From: Candidatus Bathyarchaeota archaeon CG07_land_8_20_14_0_80_47_9
Lineage (GTDB): Archaea; Thermoproteota; Bathyarchaeia; Bathyarchaeales; Bathycorpusculaceae
Assembly (NCBI GenBank): GCA_002779555.1
Contig: PEWI01000173.1
Coordinates: forward strand, 1-5,185
Direction of reading: 5' to 3'
Length of the DNA stretch: 5,185 nucleotides
Shown piece after piece: positions 1 through 5,185 of this stretch. Made by a program: the position numbers and the translations under genes. Within the stretch, counting starts at the first letter, position 1, and each line of letters starts with the position of its first letter. The notes under the pieces were generated by a model. The model was not told the origin of the DNA. It worked only from the letters and a program-made list of their open reading frames with translations, and did no database searches.

Positions 1-832
1 TGTTCAGCTCTCTTAGGTGTGCGGCGTTCGCTGAGCCGGAGATTATGACCATGGCTATGTGCATTCCCCACGGGTCGCCGTCCGTGAAAATGTAAACTGG
101 AAGGTTCAGCTCAGCGTTGAGCCTTCTGAGAAAGTGTCGTGTTGCCCTCGGCGCCTGTCCAGCCGTCAACACAAGCAGTGCATTGAACTTCTTGTGCACG
201 CTCTCTTCTATGAACCGCGTGAACAAACCGCCTTTCTCTATGGCTATCACCTTGTCCGCCGTCGTTTTCACAAACTCGGATGAAGTCAACGCTGGGCCAA
301 TCATGACGCCGTCGGGGTGCGAAGTCAGGTTCATTGTCCTTCCCTCGTAGCCCGGCACGGTGTATTCTATTGTCAGGTCTCCGAAGATGGCTGAGCGTTC
401 TTCAGGGAAGATGCTGAAGTCTTCGCGTGAGAATCCCAGGATGGTTTCCAAGTCTGTAACTATGTTGTTCGATTCCTGCTGATCCTTGAAAGTCATTTCA
501 TACGCCTGTGCAGAATAGTAAACATCTCTCAAGGTTGACGTTTTGCGCTGCGAAGTCAGCTCATTGGAAAAGAGTGCGGCCCACGTGAGCTGTGTGAAAG
601 GTTTCACGTGGCGGATGTTGCGTGCGCTCCGCTTGACTTTCCTGTCTCCCAAGATGAACTGTCTGACTTGCGGGTCGTAGTAAATGTTTTCTGTTGAGCG
701 GCTCGGCATCGTTATTGACGGGAAACTTCCGCTGTCAAGCTGGTCGTAGATTTTTCCTCCGAGCCCTGACAGACTTTCTAAAACTTCCTTCCTTCTCTCT
801 AGGATGCTGCTTTTATGCTTCTTCTGCGCCAT
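1..832 (-). CDS. top6A: DNA topoisomerase VI subunit A (Spo11-like), 3' end cut by the window
   Basis: This is the DNA-cleaving subunit of type IIB topoisomerase VI, which with subunit B relaxes and decatenates DNA through an ATP-dependent double-strand break. I read 277 codons from the ATG at 832 with no stop; the family usually has about 360-390 residues, so the C-terminus lies beyond base 1. The winged-helix (5Y-CAP) domain holds the motif LRDVYY (101-106), whose second tyrosine, Tyr106, should be the nucleophile that attaches covalently to the DNA 5' end. The Toprim domain shows Glu199 in VIAIEKGG and the acidic pair Asp251/Asp253 in TDGDPWG, the expected Mg2+ ligands. GQAPRATRHFLRRL (225-238) is also typical. 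The start is firm: an in-frame TGA (839-841) lies just upstream, and a weak GTGA Shine-Dalgarno sits 6 nt before the ATG. The gene overlaps the end of top6B by 20 bp, suggesting translational coupling and balanced subunit supply. All visible catalytic residues are intact. Confidence 0.96.
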   Translation of the reverse strand, partial: MAQKKHKSSILERRKEVLESLSGLGGKIYDQLDSGSFPSITMPSRSTENIYYDPQVRQFILGDRKVKRSARNIRHVKPFTQLTWAALFSNELTSQRKTSTLRDVYYSAQAYEMTFKDQQESNNIVTDLETILGFSREDFSIFPEERSAIFGDLTIEYTVPGYEGRTMNLTSHPDGVMIGPALTSSEFVKTTADKVIAIEKGGLFTRFIEESVHKKFNALLVLTAGQAPRATRHFLRRLNAELNLPVYIFTDGDPWGMHIAMVIISGSANAAHLRELN

Positions 833-2339
833 ATTTCTTCACACTCGCTAACAATTTCTCTATGTCAGGTGGCTTTTGTTTTCCAGCAAGCTGAGTTGAG
901 AACTGCGCTATTTTCGGTAAGTACTTGCTGAAGACTCCAAGCCGCTTCCGCTCTCGGTCGACATGCTCCCTCTTCGACATGAAGTGCTGGATCTGGCGGG
1001 CAACCTCTCGCAGTCCGTTGGCAATTTCTCTTCTGACCTCAGGTCTGTCGGCGATGAACTCTTTGCCCACTGTTTTGTATGGAACTTTGGTGCTACAGAT
1101 GTGCACCAGAATCGCAACGGGCATGTCTGGGCTGACTTTGTACCTTCTCCAGTTCATGGCCGTTATGACTCTTACCGAGACGTCGCTGGCTTCATCGTAG
1201 AGTAGTGGGATGCGGTTGGCAAAGCGGTAAATAATGAAGTTTCCCCTCTTGGGAATTTCTCCGCCATAGGCGAGTCCAACCTCAACGATAAATGGGTGGC
1301 CAGCGTAGGTTGCAGGTTTGCGTTGATGAACCACCACAAATTCGGGTTTCAACTCCTTAAGAACTCCAGCTTTCAACAAGTCTTCGCCTAAAGGTGAGAG
1401 GCAGCTTGCGTCTGGAGGTAAGAACTCCTCGTACTTCTTGAGCATATGCATAAGTCTGACAATCTCTTCATGAGTGAGTTTCTTCGGATTCTTCGAAGGG
1501 CTTAAGTTGCTGAATACCAGAAACTTTTGCGCCGTGATTTCCCCTACGCGGTGAAAATGGTTCTTCAGAAACTCAAGCATGTTCTTGTAAGGCGTTATCT
1601 GTATCAGGCGTTGAAGAAGCTCCACATCAACGCCGTACGGGTGAGGTTTAGTTTCCTTCGGCGGCACAGGCATCTCTTTAGTGACTCTTGTAAACCTGTA
1701 AAGCCTGCCCTTTGGATCGACAAAGGTCAGGTTCGCATAGGGGTTTACCATGGCCGTCTGCTTGAAATAGTCAAGAAGCTTGGGCATAGCTCTGAAGTAG
1801 TCGCCTTCCAAGGAAAACTCGACTATTGTGCCCCGCCACTGTTCCTTGTTTATGAGAACCTTTCTGTCAAGTATAAGCGGGCGGTTTCTCTGAATGTCGA
1901 TCATGAGTTTGTACATGTAAATTTTGGACATCTCTGTGCTCGAAGTTATGTAGGCAGGCTGATGAGTTGTGATCTGTCCGTAGAGAATCGCCATCTTGCC
2001 TCCTAAGCCGAAAGTTCCTCTCTGCTGTTTCAGCTTGTATTTGGAGCCGAAGAGCACTTGGCCGAAGGCTGATGGGATGTGTCTGGCCGGTATTCCTATG
2101 CCGTTGTCTTCAACTCTCAACCTGTAAATCTGGGTTTCTGCGCTGGCTTCTCCCTCGTATGAGAGTCTAACGTAAACGTCAGGCGGTATCTTGAGGCTTT
2201 CAGCAGCGTCCAAAGAGTTTTCCACAAGTTCTCTTACAGCCGCAAAAATGGCTCTCGAAGGGTTTGTGAACCCAGCTATGTCTCTGTTTCGATAGAAAAA
2301 GTCAGCAGCACTGATCTCTTCAAAGGTTGTCTGAGCCAC
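813..2339 (-). CDS. top6B: DNA topoisomerase VI subunit B (GHKL ATPase), complete
   Basis: This is the ATPase subunit of topoisomerase VI; ATP binding dimerises it and drives strand passage through the break made by subunit A. The 508-residue protein has a GHKL fold. The N-box is ELVENSLDAAE (37-47), with the presumed Mg2+ ligand Asn41 and catalytic base Glu37. The G1 box is EDNGIGIP (77-84) and the G2 glycine-rich lid is GTFGLGGK (108-115). A helix-2turn-helix region follows at about 237-275. The transducer domain spans about 330-480, with EVGLAYGG (353-360), RFANRIPLLYD (372-382) and PYKTVGKE (420-427); Lys426 is probably the switch lysine that senses the nucleotide, by position. A basic helix (455-475) probably leads to the contact with subunit A. 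There is no long C-terminal extension of the kind seen in some methanogens. The start is GTG: the preceding in-frame codon is TAA, and a GGAGG Shine-Dalgarno lies 5 nt upstream. The gene is followed directly by top6A with a 20-bp overlap. Confidence 0.97.
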   Translation of the reverse strand: MAQTTFEEISAADFFYRNRDIAGFTNPSRAIFAAVRELVENSLDAAESLKIPPDVYVRLSYEGEASAETQIYRLRVEDNGIGIPARHIPSAFGQVLFGSKYKLKQQRGTFGLGGKMAILYGQITTHQPAYITSSTEMSKIYMYKLMIDIQRNRPLILDRKVLINKEQWRGTIVEFSLEGDYFRAMPKLLDYFKQTAMVNPYANLTFVDPKGRLYRFTRVTKEMPVPPKETKPHPYGVDVELLQRLIQITPYKNMLEFLKNHFHRVGEITAQKFLVFSNLSPSKNPKKLTHEEIVRLMHMLKKYEEFLPPDASCLSPLGEDLLKAGVLKELKPEFVVVHQRKPATYAGHPFIVEVGLAYGGEIPKRGNFIIYRFANRIPLLYDEASDVSVRVITAMNWRRYKVSPDMPVAILVHICSTKVPYKTVGKEFIADRPEVRREIANGLREVARQIQHFMSKREHVDRERKRLGVFSKYLPKIAQFSTQLAGKQKPPDIEKLLASVKKYGAEEA

Positions 2340-2344
2340 TTAAG

Positions 2345-2349
2345 CCTCC
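2345..2349 (-). promoter_or_regulatory. Shine-Dalgarno that fixes the GTG start of top6B
   Basis: The minus strand reads GGGGAGGCTTAAGTG here. GGAGG lies 5 nt before the GTG at 2339-2337. An in-frame TAA (2342-2340) sits immediately before the GTG, so no longer start is possible. Confidence 0.8.
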
Positions 2350-2400
2350 CCAATCCCCTTCACAGCAAATTCGCTTCTACGATATGTTCTGCTCATTCAT

Positions 2401-2408
2401 TAATTTAA
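2401..2408 (-). promoter_or_regulatory. Possible TATA box for the top6B-top6A operon
   Basis: The minus strand carries TTAAATTA in the 108-bp gap between abce1 and top6B. An archaeal TATA box fires about 25 nt downstream, which would start the transcript near 2378 and leave a leader of about 40 nt containing the GGAGG site. The match to the consensus is only fair, and no clear oligo-T terminator separates the gap from abce1 (the best is T4 in GTTTTCAGG). Read-through from abce1 is therefore an equal possibility. Confidence 0.3.
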
Positions 2409-2447
2409 CTACGTTCCTGACCTGAAAACATGGTTCTTCATTTAGTC

Positions 2448-4238
2448 TCAACTCTTCGGTAATGAACGCGTGTAGTAGTATTCTCCGACTTCCTTCTGGA
2501 ACTTGTCAAGTTTCGAGCCTTCCTTGTTGACTCTCGGTCTCTTGGTGGCTGGGTCCCTGCGGAAAGTCACTTCCATCACTTTCAGAAACTTGTTCATTCC
2601 CTTCCTCAGACTCGTAGGAGCATATACTGTGCCTTCTACGCCGGGTTTTCCAGTGAAGACCATCAGGTTATCCGCTATGAAGTCCTGCGTGACCACATCG
2701 TGTTCCACGACGAAAGCTGCCACGTTATGATTTTCAGCCACTCTTCGAATGATCCGCGCCATGTTCAGTCTTTCCTCAACGTCTAAGTACGCGCTCGGCT
2801 CATCCACCAGGAAAAGGTCAGCCTTGCGGGAGAGGCACGCTGCAATGGCGACTTTCTGTAGCTCTCCGCCGCTCAGCTCGGTCACATTTCGATCTAGGAG
2901 CAGATTTACCCTTAAGGGTTGGAGGATTTCGGTCTTGTACCAGCTTGAAGAAAACTCTTCTTTGGCAACGCTCATCAGTAGCATCTGAACTGTGCCTTCG
3001 TACTCCGCGGAAATGTACTGAGGCTTGTAACTTACCTTAGTTTCCCCGAATTTTGTGCCGTCGTCGGCTTCTTCGATGCCAGCCAGAATCTTGATGAAGG
3101 TCGTCTTGCCTATGCCGTTCGGTCCGAGAATGCCGACTATTTCTCCTCTTCTTATCTCGCCGCCGTGGGCTGTGAGTTTGAACCCTTTGAACGTTTTTTC
3201 TATCTTCTCCCATTTAAGCAGCGTCTCACCTGCGCCCGAACTCACAGCAGGCGGCTTTTCATGAAATATTATTGCTTCTTTCCTGAAGCGAACGTTCTCG
3301 TCTGGAATGTATCCCTGCAGGTAAATGTTTATGCCTGTTCTAACGCCGTGAACATTGGACACAATGCCGTAAACACCTGGTTCACCGTAGAAAACGCAGA
3401 TCTGATCGGACAGGTAGTCTATTATGGCGAGGTCATGTTCCGCTATGATTATGGTTTTCTGTTCATCTTTCAAGCTTCTTATGGCCCTGGCCACTTCCAG
3501 TCTTTGCTTCACGTCCAGATAGCTTGAAGGTTCGTCGAAAAGATAGACGTCCGAGTCGCGGCACATCGTTGCAGCTACGGCCACACGCTGCAGCTCTCCT
3601 CCGCTTAAAACCTCGAGCGGCCTGTCCCAGATTTGCTTGAGTTCGAGCTGTTCTGCGATTTTTTTTAAGGCGCCTCTTTCATCTACTTTTCGTAGCAGTT
3701 CGCCGACGCTTCCAGAGACGACCTTGGGAATCCTGTCAACGTACTGCGGCTTGTGCGAGACTTTGAGTTTTCCTTCTCCCATCTTTTGGAAGTAATCTTG
3801 AAGTGTTGAGCCCCTGAAGTGCTGGACTATTTCGCTCCACTCAGGCGGGTTCTCGTAGTTGCCGAGGTTCAGTTTGACCTCGCCTGAAAGTATCTTCAGT
3901 GTGGTTGTCTTGCCTATGCCGTTTTGCCCGAGCAAGCCGAGAACCATGCTGGGTGACGGTGTTGGCAGTCTGAAAAGCTTAAACGTGTTGGGTCCAAACC
4001 TGTGGCTGCAGTCTTTGTCCAACTCGTCTGGAAGGTTCACTATTGATATGGCGTTGAATGGGCACTTCTTTATGCATATCCCGCATCCTGTGCAGAGAGA
4101 CTCAACGATTACTGGTTTGTTGTTTTCGAATCGTATGGCTTCTATGTGGGTTCGCACTATTGGACAGAAACGGTGGCATAGCCTATTGCAGTGTTTGGGC
4201 TTGCACTTGTCAGCATCCAGCACAGCCACTCGCGTCAT
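2448..4238 (-). CDS. abce1: ABCE1/Rli1 ribosome-recycling ATPase, complete
   Basis: ABCE1 splits the 70S ribosome after termination or stalling, together with aRF1/Pelota, using two ATP-binding cassettes and an Fe-S domain. The 596-residue protein is full length. The N-terminal ferredoxin-like domain has eight cysteines for two [4Fe-4S] clusters: Cys12, 17, 21, 25 and Cys49, 52, 55, 59 (CTGCGICIKKCP). NBD1 has Walker A GQNGIGKT (104-111), a helix-loop-helix insertion typical of ABCE1 (about 131-155), Q-loop Gln165, signature LSGGE (211-215), Walker B VYLFDE (231-236) and His268. NBD2 has Walker A GPNGIGKT (372-379), signature LSGGE (455-459), Walker B LFLVDE (475-480) and His513. Both D-loops (SYLDV, AYLDV) are intact. 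There are no membrane segments, so it is a soluble protein. The ATG at 4238 is the first possible start, because an in-frame TGA lies at 4245-4247. No strong Shine-Dalgarno is seen, and a TATA box about 36-42 bp upstream of the ATG suggests a very short leader. Confidence 0.98.
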   Translation of the reverse strand: MTRVAVLDADKCKPKHCNRLCHRFCPIVRTHIEAIRFENNKPVIVESLCTGCGICIKKCPFNAISIVNLPDELDKDCSHRFGPNTFKLFRLPTPSPSMVLGLLGQNGIGKTTTLKILSGEVKLNLGNYENPPEWSEIVQHFRGSTLQDYFQKMGEGKLKVSHKPQYVDRIPKVVSGSVGELLRKVDERGALKKIAEQLELKQIWDRPLEVLSGGELQRVAVAATMCRDSDVYLFDEPSSYLDVKQRLEVARAIRSLKDEQKTIIIAEHDLAIIDYLSDQICVFYGEPGVYGIVSNVHGVRTGINIYLQGYIPDENVRFRKEAIIFHEKPPAVSSGAGETLLKWEKIEKTFKGFKLTAHGGEIRRGEIVGILGPNGIGKTTFIKILAGIEEADDGTKFGETKVSYKPQYISAEYEGTVQMLLMSVAKEEFSSSWYKTEILQPLRVNLLLDRNVTELSGGELQKVAIAACLSRKADLFLVDEPSAYLDVEERLNMARIIRRVAENHNVAAFVVEHDVVTQDFIADNLMVFTGKPGVEGTVYAPTSLRKGMNKFLKVMEVTFRRDPATKRPRVNKEGSKLDKFQKEVGEYYYTRSLPKS

Positions 4239-4273
4239 TGTGCATCAATCCATGAATGCTCTCAACAGGTAGG

Positions 4274-4280
4274 TTATAAA
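4274..4280 (-). promoter_or_regulatory. abce1: TATA box of abce1, predicting a near-leaderless mRNA
   Basis: The minus strand reads AAGTTTATAACC, with the core TTTATAA. A start site about 26 nt downstream falls near 4250, giving a leader of roughly 8-14 nt before the ATG at 4238. That leader has no convincing Shine-Dalgarno (only GGATTGATG), which fits near-leaderless initiation. This is inferred from spacing, not measured. Confidence 0.55.
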
Positions 4281-4301
4281 CTTGAACCCTCAAAACCGTG
4301 C

Positions 4302-4333
4302 AAAAAGAGTCTGACTTCTTAGGCAAACAAAAA
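4302..4333 (-). terminator. Tandem T-tract terminator after the acidic microprotein gene
   Basis: On the minus strand, ATTTTTGTTTGCC (T5 at 4333-4329, T3 at 4327-4325) is followed by CTCTTTTTGC (T5 at 4306-4302). Archaeal RNA polymerase commonly terminates at such U-runs without a stable hairpin. They lie 32-63 nt past the stop of the 23-codon ORF and before the abce1 TATA box, so they would separate the two transcripts. Confidence 0.45.
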
Positions 4334-4364
4334 TCATGAGAAGAGTATTATCTACTTAATTCCC

Positions 4365-4436
4365 TTACCACTCTTCCTCTTCCCATTCTTCATCCTCAGT
4401 GTCTTCTTCTTCCCACTCTTCTTCCTCATCCATCAT
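4365..4436 (-). CDS. Candidate 23-residue acidic, Trp-punctuated microprotein
   Basis: I do not recognise this gene and infer no function. The ORF reads ATG ATG GAT ... TGG TAA. Its 23 residues are 14 Glu, 3 Asp, 3 Trp, 2 Met and 1 Thr: 17 acidic residues and no basic ones. Trp occurs at 8, 18 and 23 (the last residue), each after an acidic run, and the peptide looks like two degenerate copies of an acidic block plus EEW. Support for translation is a perfect 8-nt Shine-Dalgarno 7 nt before the first ATG, an in-frame TGA at 4443-4445 that rules out a longer protein, and mixed GAA/GAG and GAT/GAC codons, unlike a simple repeat. It appears to be its own transcription unit, with a dyad upstream and T-tracts downstream. 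It is probably a soluble, disordered acidic peptide. It could alternatively be a leader peptide, or a purine-rich tract with a chance Shine-Dalgarno. Confidence 0.6.
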   Translation of the reverse strand: MMDEEEEWEEEDTEDEEWEEEEW

Positions 4437-4442
4437 TTCATT

Positions 4443-4450
4443 TCACCTCC
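4443..4450 (-). promoter_or_regulatory. Perfect Shine-Dalgarno of the acidic microprotein
   Basis: The minus strand carries GGAGGTGA, an 8-nt exact complement of the usual archaeal 16S 3' end (UCACCUCC). It ends 6 nt before the ATG at 4436 (7 nt if counted from GGAGGTG). An ATG at 4441 overlaps too closely and hits TGA after two codons, so 4436 is the chosen start. This is the strongest ribosome-binding site in the window, stronger than those of top6B, top6A or abce1. Confidence 0.75.
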
Positions 4451-4459
4451 ACAAACTGC

Positions 4460-4473
4460 TGTGTACCTACACA
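4460..4473. repeat. 14-bp dyad (TGTGTA-CC-TACACA), candidate operator
   Basis: This is a perfect 6-bp inverted repeat with a 2-bp centre, 10 bp upstream of the microprotein's Shine-Dalgarno. Allowing one bulged base, the symmetry extends a further 2 bp (GC/GC). It lies about where the start site would fall if either TATA candidate at 4489-4505 is used, a usual place for an archaeal repressor operator. As RNA it would give only a 5-bp stem with a 4-nt loop, so a DNA site is more likely. No regulator is identified. Confidence 0.45.
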
Positions 4474-4488
4474 AGCCACCTAGCAACG

Positions 4489-4505
4489 CTTTAAGGGTTA
4501 TTATT
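4489..4505 (-). promoter_or_regulatory. Possible TATA elements of the microprotein gene
   Basis: The minus strand reads AATAATAACCCTTAAAG. Either AATAATAA (4505-4498) or CTTAAAG (4495-4489) could serve as a weak TATA box. A start about 25 nt downstream would fall at roughly 4466-4476, leaving a 30-40 nt leader with the Shine-Dalgarno. Neither is a strong consensus match. Confidence 0.3.
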
Positions 4506-4511
4506 CGTCAG

Positions 4512-4546
4512 TTGTCGAGAATAAAGACCAAAAATGCGATCGACAA
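4512..4546 (-). terminator. Inverted repeat with T-tract after the asparaginase gene
   Basis: TTGTCGA (4512-4518) and TCGACAA (4540-4546) are perfect 7-bp inverted arms around a 21-nt loop. On the minus strand the loop contains T5 (4534-4530) and a further T3. It starts 8 nt past the TGA of the isoaspartyl peptidase gene, so it probably helps end that transcript. The long loop and the internal position of the U-run are unlike a classic intrinsic terminator; the arms might instead be a protein-binding site. Confidence 0.4.
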
Positions 4547-4553
4547 TGTCCTT

Positions 4554-5185
4554 TCAATGGCTTTCTTTCACAATTTTCGCCGTTGAAGAAGTGACGGGCT
4601 TCGGTATCCCCGGGGTCAAGTACGCCCAACACAGGTTCGGCGAGTTATGCGCTGCCCCAATCCGTCCTTGAACGTCTATAGCGATCAACCCCATGGAATT
4701 GTACCCAATCGGCATCCTTCGATTAACGAGCCGTATGGCTTGCTCGGCTGCTTCCTGAGGAGTCTTGCCAGTCTCGATGTAGGTGCAAACAGTCTTCGCC
4801 AAGACGAGCCTTATCGCTATCTCACCTACACCTGTACCCGAGCACGCGCCGCTCTCATTGTCCGCATAGTTGCCACAGCCAATCAAAGGCGAATCTCCGA
4901 TCCTTCCAGGAAGCTTCAGTGGAAAGCCTCCGGTTGACGTAGCGGCTGCAAGGTTTCCTTCTTTGTCTAGGGCAACTGCGCCCACAGTGTCCGACCCCAG
5001 CAATTCGGGGTATTCCTCGATCAGTTTTGCCAGTTTTGGCAGTTCATATTGTCCTGCAAGTAGTCTCTTCTTCTGGTCCTCATAGTACTTCAGCCTAAGC
5101 TCCGTAACTGGATTGACTCTTTCAAGTTTGAAGAGCGTGGCAAGTTTCTCCGCGCCCTCTCCTGCCATGAACACATGGTCTGTTT
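4554..5185 (-). CDS. Isoaspartyl peptidase / plant-type L-asparaginase (Ntn hydrolase), 5' end outside the window
   Basis: This enzyme hydrolyses beta-aspartyl (isoaspartyl) dipeptides and L-asparagine, after the precursor cuts itself into alpha and beta subunits. The frame is open to base 5185 and reads TDHVFMAGEGAEKLA, a conserved internal stretch of the alpha chain. The gene therefore continues upstream, and the GTG (5172-5174) and ATG (5166-5168) here are not its start. Numbering from Val/GTG at 5174, the nucleophile is Thr63 (codon 4986-4988) in DTVGAVALD. Thr81, Arg91, Asp94, Thr114 and Gly115 fall at +18, +28, +31, +51 and +52 from it, the spacing I recall for the E. coli enzyme's Thr179, Thr197, Arg207, Asp210, Thr230 and Gly231. 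The beta subunit would have 144 residues. Cleavage would be at Asp-Thr. Protein damage repair or peptide and asparagine catabolism are both possible roles; the context does not decide. The stop is TGA at 4554-4556. Confidence 0.93.
   Translation of the reverse strand, partial: TDHVFMAGEGAEKLATLFKLERVNPVTELRLKYYEDQKKRLLAGQYELPKLAKLIEEYPELLGSDTVGAVALDKEGNLAAATSTGGFPLKLPGRIGDSPLIGCGNYADNESGACSGTGVGEIAIRLVLAKTVCTYIETGKTPQEAAEQAIRLVNRRMPIGYNSMGLIAIDVQGRIGAAHNSPNLCWAYLTPGIPKPVTSSTAKIVKESH

Noticed and set aside
1527..2006. 159-codon open frame on the plus strand
   Set aside because: It lies wholly antisense to top6B, whose GHKL and transducer motifs are unmistakable, and its translation shows no recognisable domain.
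3165..3527. 120-codon open frame on the plus strand
   Set aside because: It is antisense to the abce1 region joining the two ATP-binding cassettes; no family motif is visible.
3859..4272. 137-codon open frame on the plus strand
   Set aside because: It is antisense to the Fe-S domain and first Walker A of abce1; the composition follows the opposite strand.
4365..4436. The purine-rich tract read as a microsatellite or triplex-forming DNA instead of a gene
   Set aside because: It is interrupted by TGG codons and has mixed third positions plus an exact Shine-Dalgarno at proper spacing; a coding reading explains more, though a non-coding one is not excluded.
4239..4553. C/D-box RNA or tRNA in the intergenic gap
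   Set aside because: ATGATGG and ACTGACG resemble C and D boxes, but their order and spacing do not fit a C/D RNA, and no cloverleaf could be found.
5166..5174. GTG or ATG as the start of the isoaspartyl peptidase gene
   Set aside because: The frame stays open to the window edge and upstream codons continue a conserved internal motif (TDHVFMAGEGA), so the real start is outside.

Overview
The window reads as archaeal chromosomal DNA. The evidence is gene content: both subunits of DNA topoisomerase VI, the Fe-S ribosome-recycling ATPase ABCE1, TATA-like boxes, T-tract terminators and a perfect GGAGGTGA Shine-Dalgarno. The compact TopoVI-B subunit (508 aa) would suit a TACK-type archaeon, perhaps Bathyarchaeia-like, but the lineage is inference. 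All recognisable genes lie on the minus strand, so transcription runs from high to low coordinates. No tRNA, rRNA, CRISPR array or mobile element was seen.

Layout in transcriptional order: (1) 5185-4554, the 3' part of an N-terminal-nucleophile isoaspartyl peptidase/plant-type L-asparaginase whose 5' end is outside the window. (2) 4553-4239, a 315-bp gap that is not empty. It holds an inverted repeat with a T-tract, weak TATA candidates, a 14-bp dyad, an 8-nt perfect Shine-Dalgarno and a 23-codon ORF made almost only of Glu, Asp and Trp. T-rich tracts and a TATA box for the next gene follow. (3) 4238-2448, ABCE1/Rli1, complete. (4) 2447-2340, a 108-bp gap with a possible TATA box and a good Shine-Dalgarno. 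(5) 2339-813, topoisomerase VI subunit B, complete, starting at GTG. (6) 832-1, subunit A, overlapping subunit B by 20 bp and cut by the window edge after 277 codons.

The two topoisomerase subunits form a translationally coupled B-A pair that makes the A2B2 type IIB enzyme. ABCE1 splits ribosomes after termination and is probably transcribed from its own near-leaderless promoter. The asparaginase is functionally separate. The part least explained by known families is the acidic, Trp-punctuated microprotein at 4436-4365 with its upstream dyad; it is the best candidate for something undescribed here.
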